DNA from: Streptomyces sclerotialus
Lineage (GTDB): Bacteria; Actinomycetota; Actinomycetes; Streptomycetales; Streptomycetaceae
DNA length: 64,000 nt
Assembly: GCA_000719105.1 (NCBI GenBank)
Contig: JODX01000001.1
Coordinates: 1-64,000, forward strand
Direction: 5' to 3'
The translations under genes were made by a program, and so were the position numbers. Below are positions 52,990 to 60,908 of the stretch, piece after piece (position 1 is the first letter of the stretch; every line of letters starts with the position of its first letter). A model generated the notes under the pieces. That model did not search any database. It worked only from the letters and a program-made list of their open reading frames with translations, and had not been told where the DNA came from.

Positions 52990-54171
52990 ATGCCGGGCCG
53001 AGATAAGTTCTGTCCGCCCCGCCGCGTCCGCCGCGGAGCGGCCCTGACGATCGTCTTCGCGAGTGTCCTCGCCGCAGGCGCCGCCACCGGCTCGTTCGGT
53101 GCCCCGGCGGGCCCGGACGGCGCCGGGGACAGGACCGCGGGCATCGGCCGCTCCGCCCCCACGGGCCACCACCAGGACATCGCCGAGGCCGCCGCCGAGG
53201 CGATGGCCGAGGGCAAGTCGCCCATGGAGGCCGCCGAGCGCGCCGTCAGCCGCAGCGGGGACCGCTGGGGCTCGGTGTACTCCCAGGGCGAGTACGAGGA
53301 GCTCCAGGAGGCCCTGGACGGCGCCTACACCGGCGTGGGCCTGTGGGCCCGGCGCGAGCGCGACGGCCGGATCGAGGTCACCCGGGTGCGGCAGGGCTCA
53401 CCCGCGGCCCACGCCGGCATCCGCGAGGGCGACCGGCTGCGCAGCGTGGACGGCCGGAAGGTCGACGGCCGGCCCGTCACCGAGGTCGTCTCCTTACTGC
53501 GCGGCGAGGCCGAGGACGCGGCCGCCGGTACGTCCGTCTCGGTGGGCCTGGAACGCGGCACGCGCGCGTGGAGCGAGACACTGCGCCGGGCCCGGCTCTC
53601 CACGGACCCGGTGACCGTCCGCGAGCTCGCCGGCGGGGTCACCGTCATCGAGGTCTCCGCCTTCACCAAGAACTCCGGCGATCTCGTCCGCGAGGCCGTG
53701 GACCGGGCGCCCGCGGACGCCAAAATAGTGCTCGACCTGCGCGGCAACTCCGGCGGTCTGGTCGCGGAGGCCGTCACCGCCGCGTCCGCCTTCCTCGACG
53801 GCGGCCTCGTCGCCACGTACGACGTCGACGGCGAGCAGCGCGCCCTGCACGCCGACCGCGGCGGCGACACCTCCAGACCCCTGGTCGCGCTCGTCGACGG
53901 TGGCACGATGAGCGCGGCCGAACTCCTCACCGGCGCCCTGCAGGACCGCGGCCGGGCGGTCGTGGTGGGGACCCGCACCTTCGGCAAGGGGTCGGTGCAG
54001 ATGCCGGGCCGGCTCCCCGACGGGTCCGTCGCCGAGCTGACCGTCGGGCACTACCGCACCCCGTCCGGCCGCGGTGTCGACGGCAGCGGCATCACCCCCG
54101 ACCTGGAGGCCGACGAGGACGCGCTGCGGCGCGCGGAGACGGTGCTGAGCGGGCTGGGCGCCCCCTCGTAG
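52990..54171 (+). CDS. S41 family (C-terminal processing) peptidase
   Basis: A 393-residue secreted or membrane-tethered Ser/Lys protease of the CtpA type. A basic N-terminus and signal-like helix (about 14-35, [19 protein letters not shown]) is followed by a PDZ domain (about 115-195, [24 protein letters not shown]). The catalytic core has Ser308 in GGTMSAAEL and Lys333 in TFGKGSVQ, with LDLRGNSGG as the oxyanion region. Codon 169 (53494-53496) is TTA, so translation probably needs the bldA tRNA. Its place after ftsEX suggests envelope or division-related processing. Confidence 0.92.
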   Translation: MPGRDKFCPPRRVRRGAALTIVFASVLAAGAATGSFGAPAGPDGAGDRTAGIGRSAPTGHHQDIAEAAAEAMAEGKSPMEAAERAVSRSGDRWGSVYSQGEYEELQEALDGAYTGVGLWARRERDGRIEVTRVRQGSPAAHAGIREGDRLRSVDGRKVDGRPVTEVVSLLRGEAEDAAAGTSVSVGLERGTRAWSETLRRARLSTDPVTVRELAGGVTVIEVSAFTKNSGDLVREAVDRAPADAKIVLDLRGNSGGLVAEAVTAASAFLDGGLVATYDVDGEQRALHADRGGDTSRPLVALVDGGTMSAAELLTGALQDRGRAVVVGTRTFGKGSVQMPGRLPDGSVAELTVGHYRTPSGRGVDGSGITPDLEADEDALRRAETVLSGLGAPS

Positions 54172-54259
54172 CCCGTGCCCCGGCAGGGCCGTACCGGTCC
54201 GCAGCCCGCGTAATCGACTTCCCTCACGGTGCCCCTGTAGTGCCAAAATGGCGAGCACT

Positions 54260-54739
54260 ATGGCTAAGGAAAAAGGGCGCAAGCTGATCGCGCAGAACAA
54301 GAAGGCGCGGCACGACTACCACATCCTCGACACCTACGAGGCCGGCCTGGTCCTCACCGGGACCGAGGTGAAGTCACTGCGTCAGGGGCGGGCCTCGCTG
54401 GCCGACGGCTTCGTGCAGCTCGACGGGCACGAGGCGTGGCTGCACAACGTCCACGTGCCGGAGTACAGCCAGGGCACCTGGACCAACCACAGCGCCCGGC
54501 GCAAGCGGAAGCTGCTGCTGCACCGCGTGGAGATCGACAAGCTGGAGGCGAAGTCGCAGGAGACGGGCCACACGATCGTGCCGCTCGCGCTGTACTTCAA
54601 GGACGGCCGGGCCAAGGTCGAGATCGCGCTGGCGAAGGGCAAGAAGGAGTACGACAAGCGGCAGACGCTCCGCGAGAAGCAGGACCGCCGCGAGGCGGAC
54701 CGGGCGATGTCGGCGGTGCGGCGGCAGCAGCGGGCGTGA
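54260..54739 (+). CDS. smpB: tmRNA-binding protein SmpB
   Basis: A 159-residue SmpB that brings tmRNA to stalled ribosomes for trans-translation. The beta-barrel core contains [54 protein letters not shown] and [26 protein letters not shown], with a basic C-terminal tail. ATG 54260 (MAKEKGRK) gives the usual family length; ATG 54248 would add four residues. It lies 176 nt upstream of ssrA, its RNA partner. Confidence 0.96.
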   Translation: MAKEKGRKLIAQNKKARHDYHILDTYEAGLVLTGTEVKSLRQGRASLADGFVQLDGHEAWLHNVHVPEYSQGTWTNHSARRKRKLLLHRVEIDKLEAKSQETGHTIVPLALYFKDGRAKVEIALAKGKKEYDKRQTLREKQDRREADRAMSAVRRQQRA

Positions 54740-54876
54740 TGCCGCGCCGTCGTCGGCCGGGGTACCCGGACGACCGGGCGCCGGGCCACCGGGCCCTCCG
54801 GTGCCCACCGGGGGGAATATGCTGGCACGGACGTGCGTTGGTCACGTACGATGGCATCCGCACCGTGCAGGTGTGA

Positions 54877-54895
54877 GCCCCTCCTCGCGAGGGGC
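54877..54895 (+). terminator. Hairpin between smpB and ssrA
   Basis: GCCCCTC (54877-54883) pairs with GAGGGGC (54889-54895), ending 21 nt before tmRNA. It may terminate smpB transcripts or be a processing signal in the tmRNA precursor. A possible -10 for ssrA, TACGAT, lies just upstream at 54847-54852. Confidence 0.45.
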
Positions 54896-54915
54896 GCCGT
54901 TTGAAAAATCAACAT

Positions 54916-55313
54916 GGGGATGATCGGTTTCGACAGCGGCTGTCGAAGCAGGGGAAGCGTGTCGAGAAAGCGGCCATGATCTCGTAAACCACAGGCCGAA
55001 AAAAATAATCGCCAATTCCAAGCGCGATTCCTCCCAGCAGGCCTTCGCCCTCGCTGCCTGATCTCAGGTAGCGACCGCGAGCCTCCTACATAGGGAGTGT
55101 CAGCCCGGGGATGTTCCCGACCCGGATCCTGGCATCGACTAGGGGACTAAACCTTGATCCCGGTCACGGGGTGAAGAGGGAAACCAAACAGTGACTGAGC
55201 CCGTCGGAGACTTGTCCGCGTGATCTCCGGGGCCGAGAAAAACGTAGCGGACTGCACACGGAGAAGCCCTGATTCCGCACCGTTGGACGCGGGTTCGATT
55301 CCCGCCATCTCCA
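54916..55313 (+). ncRNA. ssrA: Transfer-messenger RNA (tmRNA)
   Basis: A one-piece tmRNA of about 398 nt. Its 5' GGGGATG (54916-54922) pairs with CATCTCC (55306-55312) to form the tRNA-like acceptor; the discriminator is A55313 and CCA is not encoded. The T-arm GGTTCGATTCCC is present near the 3' end. The resume codon GCC is at 55011 and the tag frame ends at TGA 55059-55061, encoding ANSKRDSSQQAFALAA, which marks stalled proteins for proteolysis. Downstream pseudoknot sequences occupy 55062-55200. It is adjacent to smpB. Confidence 0.97.
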
Positions 55314-55367
55314 CGAAGGCGACAGGCGACGTGTGCCCACGGAAAGCGTGGGCCGCGTCGCCTTCGT
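55314..55367 (+). terminator. tmRNA terminator
   Basis: CGAAGGCGAC (55314-55323) pairs with GTCGCCTTCG (55357-55366). Nested inside, GCCCACG (55335-55341) pairs with CGTGGGC (55347-55353). TCGTTT follows. It begins directly at the tmRNA 3' end. Confidence 0.82.
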
Positions 55368-55496
55368 CGTTTCTGCGCGGCTTCGCCGCGCGTGCGGGGG
55401 CTTCGCCACCCGCGGCCTCCATGCTCGGGGTGGAGCGAGGGGGCCGGGTGCTGCGGGCAAGGGCGTCCTTTTCACCACAGGGGTGGGCCGGAGGGC

Positions 55497-56492
55497 TCAG
55501 GGGGTTGTGCGCGGGGCTGTGGTCGCGCGGTGTGTCAGCTGGGGTGGGAGCAGGGTCGCCTCCGGTACCGGGGTGCCGTTCAGTATCCGTATCAGCAGGT
55601 CCACGGCCCCGGCACCCAGCTCGGTGGCCGGGACGTCCACGGAGGTGACCGGGAGGCTGGTGCTGCCGACGGCGGCGACCGACAGATCGGCCGGCACCCG
55701 CAGTCCGAGCGCCCCGAACGCGTCGATCAGTGGCTTCACCACGGCTTTGTTGTGCACGACGACCCCGGTCAGGGCGGGCCGCTCGCGCAGCAGCCGTTCG
55801 GCCACCGCGCGGGCCGCCGCGGGCGAGGCCGGGCAGGGGAGCACCGACGACGACAGCCCGTGCCGGGCGGCGGCCGCCGTGAAGCCCCGCACCACCCGCT
55901 GCGCGTCCCCAGTGTCCCGTAGATAGACCTCCGGCGGTGCGCCCACGAGCGCGACCACCCGGTGCCCGAGCCCCGCCAGATGCTCGACGCACAGCTCGCC
56001 CGCCGCACCGAAGTCGAGGTCGACGCAGGTCAGGCCGGTGGTGTCGGCCGGGTGGCCGATCAGTACCGACGGCCGGTCCAGGGTCCGCAGCCACGGCAGC
56101 CGGGCGTCGTGCGGCTCGGTGTCCGCCACGATCAGCGCGTTCGCCGGAGTGCTCTCCACCACCCGCCGCAGCCCTTCCACGCCCTCTCCCCGCGTGACCA
56201 GCAGCACGTCGTGGTCGTGCCCGCGGGCGGCGGTCACCACCGCCCCCGCGTACTCCATCACCGTCCGCGGATCGACGCCGGCCCGCAACGGCGCCACCAG
56301 TGCCAGCACGTTCGGCCAGTGGCCGCCACCGGCTGCCCGGGTGCCGGTGAGCGGCCGGTAGCCGAGCTCGCGGACGGACTCCTCCACGCGCCGCCTGGTC
56401 TCCGCGGAGATCGGGCGCTTGCCGCTCAGCGCGTACGAGACGGTGCTCGGGGCCACCCCGGCACGCCGCGCCACGTCGGTGATCCTCACCAT
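55497..56492 (-). CDS. LacI family transcriptional regulator
   Basis: A 331-residue regulator. The N-terminal helix-turn-helix reads ITDVARRAGVAPSTVSYALSGKRPISAETRRRV, followed by the hinge ELGYRPLTGTRAAG and a periplasmic-binding-protein-like sensor domain. A 16-bp palindrome of LacI type lies 60 nt upstream of its start, which points to autoregulation. The MFS transporter gene upstream on the same strand may be the target or partner, though LacI regulators of this kind usually respond to sugars. Confidence 0.93.
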   Translation of the reverse strand: MVRITDVARRAGVAPSTVSYALSGKRPISAETRRRVEESVRELGYRPLTGTRAAGGGHWPNVLALVAPLRAGVDPRTVMEYAGAVVTAARGHDHDVLLVTRGEGVEGLRRVVESTPANALIVADTEPHDARLPWLRTLDRPSVLIGHPADTTGLTCVDLDFGAAGELCVEHLAGLGHRVVALVGAPPEVYLRDTGDAQRVVRGFTAAAARHGLSSSVLPCPASPAAARAVAERLLRERPALTGVVVHNKAVVKPLIDAFGALGLRVPADLSVAAVGSTSLPVTSVDVPATELGAGAVDLLIRILNGTPVPEATLLPPQLTHRATTAPRTTP

Positions 56493-56551
56493 GGCCTGTG
56501 CCTCCAGGGCGGGTCGGATGGTTCAGGTCGGATGGTCCGGCGGAAGGCGAA

Positions 56552-56567
56552 GTCGAAGCGCTTCGAC
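56552..56567. promoter_or_regulatory. LacI-type operator
   Basis: The perfect 16-bp palindrome GTCGAAGCGCTTCGAC with a central CG is the classic half-site geometry of LacI-family repressors. It lies between the MFS gene and the lacI-type gene, 60 nt before the latter's start codon. Confidence 0.8.
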
Positions 56568-56607
56568 ACTTCCTGGATGGGGAAGGTAGGAGCTGGGCGT
56601 GAGCACG

Positions 56608-57888
56608 TCAATGGTGGGGACGCGGGAACCGGCGGCCTCCCGCCGTCACCCGGGCGATGAACAGGGCGACGGCCGCCGCCGTCACGGGGGCGCCGTACCC
56701 GGCCGTCGCCGAGGCGTGCTCGGCCAGCCACCCGCCGGCCGCCGAGCCGCACGCGATGCCGCCGAGCAGTCCGGTCACCGCGAGGGTCATGCCCTCGTTC
56801 AGCCGGCCCTCGGGGGTGCGCTGCTGGACCAGGGCCATCGTGGTGATCATCGTGGGCGCGGTGGCCATGCCGGCGACCAGCAGCGCGCCCGCGAGGACCA
56901 CCAGCGAACCGGTCAGCGCGGCCGCGAGCAGGGGCAGCATCATCAGCAGCGTCATCGCGGCGACGCACCACGGCAGCCGCCGCGCGGCCGGGCCCGCCGG
57001 CTTCAGCGTTCCGAACAGCAGCCCCGCCGCGCACGAACCGGCCGCCTGGAGCGCCAGGACGAGCCCTGCCGCCGACTGCCGCCCCTGCGCGTCCGCGAAC
57101 GCGATCGTCACCACTTCCATCGCCCCGAACACCGCGCCCATGGCCAGGCAGACGGCCACCAGCGGGGGCACGCCGCGGGTGCGGAGCGGCGAGCGGGGCG
57201 CGGCCGTACATGCCGTGCGGCCCGGGGCGGGCGGCTCCGTCGACCGCTGGGCGGTGAACAGCAGCACGCCCGTCATCAGCAGCAGGGCACCGGTCAGCGT
57301 GCCCGCCTCGGGGAAGAGGGCGGTACACAGGAAGGTCGCGAGGACCGGGCCGAGCATGTAGCAGAGCTCGTCCGCGGACTGCTCGAAGGAGTTCGCGGTG
57401 TGCAGCGCCGACGGGTCGTCCCGCAGCAGGTGGGCCCAGCGGGCGCGGGACATCCCGCCCGTGTTCGGGGTCGTCGCCGTGGCCGCGTACGCCATGAACA
57501 GCGCCCAGTCAGGCGCGTCGAAGCGCATGCACAGCAGCAGCGCGAAGGAGCCCAGCACGGCCACCGCGGTGGCGGGCACGGCCACCCTGGCCTGGCCGTG
57601 GCGGTCGATGAGCCGTGCGATCCACGGGGCGGTCAGCGCCGTCGCGACCATTCCCGTCGCGGTGACGGCCCCGGCGAGGGCGTACGAGCCGCGCTGCCCG
57701 GCGATCATGATGACCGCGCTCACGCCGAACATGCCCATGGGCAGCCGGGCGAGCAGATTGCCGAGGGTGAAGGCGCGGGTGCCGGGGAGGACGAACAGGC
57801 GGCGGTACGGGGTGAAGGGGCCCGGCTTGTCGGCGGTGGGTGTGGGCAGGTGTGCATCGGGGGCTTCCCGGGCGGGTGGTTGCGGCAT
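56608..57888 (-). CDS. MFS transporter
   Basis: A 426-residue major facilitator protein from ATG 57888 (MPQPPAREAPD). About 12 membrane helices are visible. The cytoplasmic loop after helix 2 holds a motif-A-like WIARLIDRHGQARV, and the N-terminal half begins RAFTLGNLLARLPMGMFGVSAV, as in drug-efflux-type or arabinose-efflux-type MFS proteins of actinobacteria. It is divergent from the lysR gene, the usual arrangement of a LysR-regulated exporter. Substrate unknown. Confidence 0.9.
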   Translation of the reverse strand: MPQPPAREAPDAHLPTPTADKPGPFTPYRRLFVLPGTRAFTLGNLLARLPMGMFGVSAVIMIAGQRGSYALAGAVTATGMVATALTAPWIARLIDRHGQARVAVPATAVAVLGSFALLLCMRFDAPDWALFMAYAATATTPNTGGMSRARWAHLLRDDPSALHTANSFEQSADELCYMLGPVLATFLCTALFPEAGTLTGALLLMTGVLLFTAQRSTEPPAPGRTACTAAPRSPLRTRGVPPLVAVCLAMGAVFGAMEVVTIAFADAQGRQSAAGLVLALQAAGSCAAGLLFGTLKPAGPAARRLPWCVAAMTLLMMLPLLAAALTGSLVVLAGALLVAGMATAPTMITTMALVQQRTPEGRLNEGMTLAVTGLLGGIACGSAAGGWLAEHASATAGYGAPVTAAAVALFIARVTAGGRRFPRPHH

Positions 57889-57943
57889 GCGTTCACGGTC
57901 GCCCCGGCCGTTGACGGCCGTCCAACACCTGCTGCGCGATGAT

Positions 57944-57962
57944 TCACGCACCTGAGTTGTGA
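57944..57962. promoter_or_regulatory. Possible LysR binding dyad
   Basis: TCAC (57944-57947), 11 nt, then GTGA (57959-57962) form an interrupted dyad of the T-N11-A geometry bound by LysR-type regulators. It lies in the 132-nt region between the divergent MFS and lysR genes. Confidence 0.45.
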
Positions 57963-57999
57963 GTTCACGGTAGGTTCGCCGAGTGCCCGCCGACGCCGT

Positions 58000-58091
58000 A
58001 CCCATGACACCTGCCTACCCATGACACCTGCCGCACCCGTGACACCTGTCGAACCCATGACATCTGCCGTACCCATGGCATCCGCCGTGCC
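58000..58091 (+). repeat. 18-bp tandem repeat across the lysR translation start
   Basis: Five units resembling ACCCATGACACCTGCCGC lie head to tail. The first is 17 nt and the other four are 18 nt. Each contains ATG or GTG: 58004 (out of frame), 58021, 58039 (GTG), 58057 and 58075 (all four in frame with lysR). The true start is therefore ambiguous. Confidence 0.85.
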
Positions 58092-59082
58092 CGGTTCGCT
58101 CACCGTGGAGCCCCGCCTCCTGCGGGCCTTCGTCGTGGTCGCCGAGGAGCTGCACTTCACGCGTGCCGCCGCTCGGCTGTACGTGGCCCAGCAGGCGCTC
58201 AGCCGTGATGTCCGGCGGCTGGAGCGGGAACTGGGCACCGAGCTCTTCGCCCGGACGACCCGTCAGGTGGCCCTCACGGCGGACGGGGCGCGGCTGCTGC
58301 CGTACGCGCGCCGGGTGCTCCAGGCGCAGGACGAGCTGCTGGCCGCGTTCGGACGGGGCGGGCGGACCGGGGGCGCGGTGCCGAGGCGGCCGCTGCTCGT
58401 CGACGTGAACAGCCCGGGCCTGGTCGGCGAGCGCGTCCTCTGCCGCGCCCGCGACCTCGCCCCCGACGACGAGCTGATGGCCCGCTTCGAGAGCGGCCTC
58501 ACCGGGGCCGCCGTGGAGATCCTCGCGGGCCGGCTCGACGTGTCGTTCGGCCGGTACGCGGGGCTGGACCCGGCGGTGCGCGCCCGCCTGGAACAGCAGC
58601 CCGTACGGTACGAGCCGATGGCGGTGATCCTGCCCGAGGACCACCGGCTGGCCGCCCTGGACGAGGTACCGCTGGCGGAGCTGACCGGCGAGACCGTGTA
58701 CGCGGGGGCGGGGAACCCCAGGACACCGGAGTGGACGGAACTGGCCCGGCTGCTCTTCGAGGGGCGCGGTGTCGAGATCGCGCCGCCCGCCCCGCTGGCC
58801 GTCGGGGTCGAGGAGTTCCAGCGGATCATGGCCAAGGCGAGGACCCCCGTGCTCGCCGTCAGGGACTTTCCGGCCATGCCTGGGGCGGTGCTCCGGCCGC
58901 TCGTCAATCCCGTGCCGCTGTCGCCCGTCTCGCTGGTGTGGCGGCGGGGGCTGGACCATCCGGGGCTCGACGCGCTCAGACGTGCCGCGGCCGGACTCGC
59001 GGCCGAGGAAGGGTGGCTGCGGCGGCCCGCAGAGGGATGGATTCCGGCCAAGGATGCGCTCATCATGATGAGCCGCCCCTGA
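58021..59082 (+). CDS. LysR family transcriptional regulator
   Basis: Up to 353 residues from ATG 58021; starts at 58039, 58057 or 58075 are equally possible because of the tandem repeat. The winged helix (about 28-90, LLRAFVVVAEELHFTRAAARLYVAQQALSRDVRRLERELG) is followed by a LysR substrate domain with PLLVDVNSPG and GYxVLPEDHRL-like AVILPEDHRLAALDEV. It is divergent from the MFS transporter and probably activates it in response to an inducer. The extra MTP-rich N-terminus is encoded by the repeat and is unlikely to be functional. Confidence 0.9.
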   Translation: MTPAAPVTPVEPMTSAVPMASAVPGSLTVEPRLLRAFVVVAEELHFTRAAARLYVAQQALSRDVRRLERELGTELFARTTRQVALTADGARLLPYARRVLQAQDELLAAFGRGGRTGGAVPRRPLLVDVNSPGLVGERVLCRARDLAPDDELMARFESGLTGAAVEILAGRLDVSFGRYAGLDPAVRARLEQQPVRYEPMAVILPEDHRLAALDEVPLAELTGETVYAGAGNPRTPEWTELARLLFEGRGVEIAPPAPLAVGVEEFQRIMAKARTPVLAVRDFPAMPGAVLRPLVNPVPLSPVSLVWRRGLDHPGLDALRRAAAGLAAEEGWLRRPAEGWIPAKDALIMMSRP

Positions 59083-59128
59083 GGCACCGCGCACAGACTT
59101 CTCTTCTCGCCCCCCCTAGGACGAGCCA

Positions 59129-59476
59129 GTGACCCAAGAGGTCCAGGGGAAAGGGAGGCCGAAGGGGAGAAACCTGTGCGAGGCGGGACACGGTTTCTCC
59201 GGGCACGTTCGGATGTCCTCCGGCACGACCAGCCGTGAAGACAGCGCGCTCACCCAGCTGGGACAGCGCATGAAGCAGCTCGCGAAGCTGGGCGAGACGT
59301 ACAGCCAGGGCAGCACGAGCTGACGTTCAACGCCGACCGCCGGGGCAACTGGCAGCCGACCCGGATCGAGGCCACGGACGAGGGCGACGTCGCGGTGAAC
59401 CAGACGGCCGAGCCGGCCGTCGAGACGGAGGGTCGCGTCGTACCCGAACGCCTCGTACTACGCGTACCGGACCTGA
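59129..59476 (+). pseudogene. Frameshifted gene remnant of unknown family
   Basis: Coding-type codon use (GC3 bias) runs across this stretch but switches frame twice. Frame one (GTG 59129 onward) carries LTQLGQRMKQLAKLGETYSQ and stops at 59321-59323. The shifted frame continues as ELTFNADRRGNWQPTRIEA and DEGDVAVNQTAEPAVE. Near 59430-59445 coding returns to the first frame as SYPNASYYAYRT and ends at TGA 59474-59476. Paired shifts suggest a formerly intact protein of about 115 residues, or a C-terminal fragment. The family is not recognised. The rest of 59083-59778 holds only a terminator. Confidence 0.4.
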
Positions 59477-59703
59477 TCCGGGCGGGCTCCGCCACCCCGG
59501 ACTGCGTGTCCAGCTGTACCGCGCTCGCCCTGGCCATGGGCGGGCGCGGTGCCATCGGAGGAAGTCGCCGGAAAAGGGAAACAGAGCAGAAGGCCGCCGG
59601 CCGCTGTAAACCGGCCATTCCTTTCACGTTGCTTCTCGCTCCCTGCCGTTACCCCGAGCGTGCCGAATGCCTTTTGGGGCGCCTGGCGGGGAGGACATGC
59701 AAT

Positions 59704-59741
59704 ACCGGCCGCACCGAGCGTATTCGCTCGGTGCGGCCGGT
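59704..59741 (-). terminator. Terminator of the secreted-protein gene
   Basis: A perfect 17-bp stem: ACCGGCCGCACCGAGCG (59704-59720) pairs with CGCTCGGTGCGGCCGGT (59725-59741) across the loop TATT. It lies 38 nt beyond the stop codon. Confidence 0.88.
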
Positions 59742-59778
59742 GCGCATTCGCCGGGATGCCGTCCGGCCGATACCTATT

Positions 59779-60543
59779 TCAGTTGTCCCGCTTCAGGTAG
59801 CCGCCCTTGAAGCCGGTCTGGTCGGCCCACACGCGCTGACGGCCGTTCCAGGAGATGCCCTTCCACTTGCCCTGCCAGATGGTCTCGGCGTGCGCGTTGT
59901 TCGCCGGGTCCGCGGAGATCCACTTCTTGACCGGGCTGTGCTCGTACTCGAGGAACGGTACGCGGTTCGTGTGCGAGGCCCACCCGTTGTAGACCTTGGT
60001 GACGCGCTTGGAGGTCGTGCGGTAGTTGACGCCGATCTTCACGGTCGTGACCCGCACGCCGAGGATCTTGTCGGTGACGCTGTACCAGGCGCTCCTGTCG
60101 TAGTACCGCGCCGAGGGGTCCGAGAGCTCCTCGTCGGTGGTGGGGGCGGTTTCGGTCTCCTCGACATCTATCTCCGCCTCCAGGACGACGTCGCCGCCCT
60201 CGGTCTCCTTTCTCAGCTGGGTCTCGTACGTCTCCTCGTCGATGGAGTCGAGGTCGACGGTGGTGTCCGAGAGGAAGTCCCCGAGTTCCTGCCCGCGTTC
60301 CGGGTCGTTCAGGTAGGTGATGAACTGTTCCTTCTCGCCGTCGGAAAGCTCCTGGTACTGGCTCAGGGTTTCCTGGGCGTCCGTGTCGCCCAGCTCCACC
60401 TGGGTCACCAGGTACTGCTCGTACGACGCGGGAGTGGTGCCCGCATCCTCCGCGGACGCCGTCGCAGGCATGGCCGCCATGGCCAGCGCCGCCGCTGTGA
60501 CAGTGGCCATTCCGACGAGCGTCTTGCGAGTGTTCTTACGCAT
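59779..60543 (-). CDS. Secreted protein of unknown family
   Basis: A 254-residue protein from ATG 60543. Its signal peptide (1-32, VGMATVTAAALAMAAMPATASA) is followed by a very acidic helical half (about 35-145; ELSDGEKEQFITYLNDPERG, then Glu/Asp/Thr-rich) and a basic, aromatic, beta-rich C-terminal half (about 150-254). That half has repeated Trp residues (RSAWYSV, NGWASH, KKWISADP, IWQGKWKGISWNGRQRVWADQTG). No family or catalytic motif is recognised. The charge split suggests a self-masking or wall-binding protein. Upstream are a 5'-UTR hairpin and a set of 11-bp-period repeats, so expression is probably tightly regulated. Confidence 0.82.
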   Translation of the reverse strand: MRKNTRKTLVGMATVTAAALAMAAMPATASAEDAGTTPASYEQYLVTQVELGDTDAQETLSQYQELSDGEKEQFITYLNDPERGQELGDFLSDTTVDLDSIDEETYETQLRKETEGGDVVLEAEIDVEETETAPTTDEELSDPSARYYDRSAWYSVTDKILGVRVTTVKIGVNYRTTSKRVTKVYNGWASHTNRVPFLEYEHSPVKKWISADPANNAHAETIWQGKWKGISWNGRQRVWADQTGFKGGYLKRDN

Positions 60544-60618
60544 ATCTACTGCCTCCGTTACGTGGATGAGAAACACGAAGCGAACAAAGCAGCAGGGAAA
60601 GCGCGAAGTGTGCGAGGA

Positions 60619-60640
60619 GACATCACCTTTCGGTGATGTC
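60619..60640 (-). promoter_or_regulatory. 5'-UTR hairpin with GNRA loop
   Basis: In the minus-strand RNA, GACATCACC and GGTGATGTC form a perfect 9-bp stem closed by the tetraloop GAAA, 76-97 nt upstream of the secreted-protein start codon. It has no U-tract and lies before the gene, so an mRNA-stability, protein-binding or attenuation role is more likely than termination. Confidence 0.55.
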
Positions 60641-60735
60641 TGCGCCCCCCTACACGCGGTTCCGCTTTTCCCCTTTCAGCGTTCCCGCGCAGAGACGATC
60701 TTTCCATGAGGGAGGGTGCTGGGCGAGCCTTCTTC

Positions 60736-60790
60736 GCTTTATTTGAGCTTCACTTGAGGATTGTTTGATTCGTCTGAGCTTTATTTGAGC
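60736..60790 (-). promoter_or_regulatory. Array of five 7-bp direct repeats with 11-bp period
   Basis: On the minus strand the heptamers TCAAATA, TCAGACG, TCAAACA, TCAAGTG and TCAAATA begin 11, 9, 11 and 11 bp apart in an unusually AT-rich island. The outer 13-mers GCTCAAATAAAGC are identical. Heptamers spaced one helical turn apart are the signature of SARP- or PhoP/OmpR-type winged-helix regulators. It lies about 190-250 nt upstream of the secreted-protein gene. Confidence 0.6.
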
Positions 60791-60858
60791 GACGCCCGTC
60801 GAGATGCCCGAAAAGGTCAAGAGTGCTCTGCCGAGTTCGAGGGCCGAGCACGCGAGAA

Positions 60859-60886
60859 CGCCCGGCTGGGGAGTCCCAGCCGGGCG
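60859..60886 (-). terminator. Subtilase gene terminator
   Basis: CGCCCGGCTGGG (60859-60870) pairs with CCCAGCCGGGCG (60875-60886) across GAGT, 23 nt past the stop codon of the S8 protease. Confidence 0.85.
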
Positions 60887-60908
60887 TCTGCGGTGAGGTG
60901 GAGTGGCG

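Larger units (their letters stand above)
60544..60908. other. Upstream region of the secreted-protein gene (365 nt)
   Basis: Going upstream from the start codon (minus strand): a leader with a GAAA-loop hairpin, a possible promoter zone, a heptamer repeat array in an AT-rich island, and the terminator of the upstream subtilase gene. Each is listed separately. No gene. Confidence 0.6.

Noticed and set aside
55290..55316. A tRNA gene suggested by a T-arm-like GGTTCGATTCCC
   Set aside because: This is the tRNA-like 3' end of tmRNA, pairing with GGGGATG at 54916.
55147..56094. A minus-strand frame running from the lacI-type gene across the tmRNA 3' half
   Set aside because: It overlaps the tmRNA and its terminator and is out of frame with the LacI protein.
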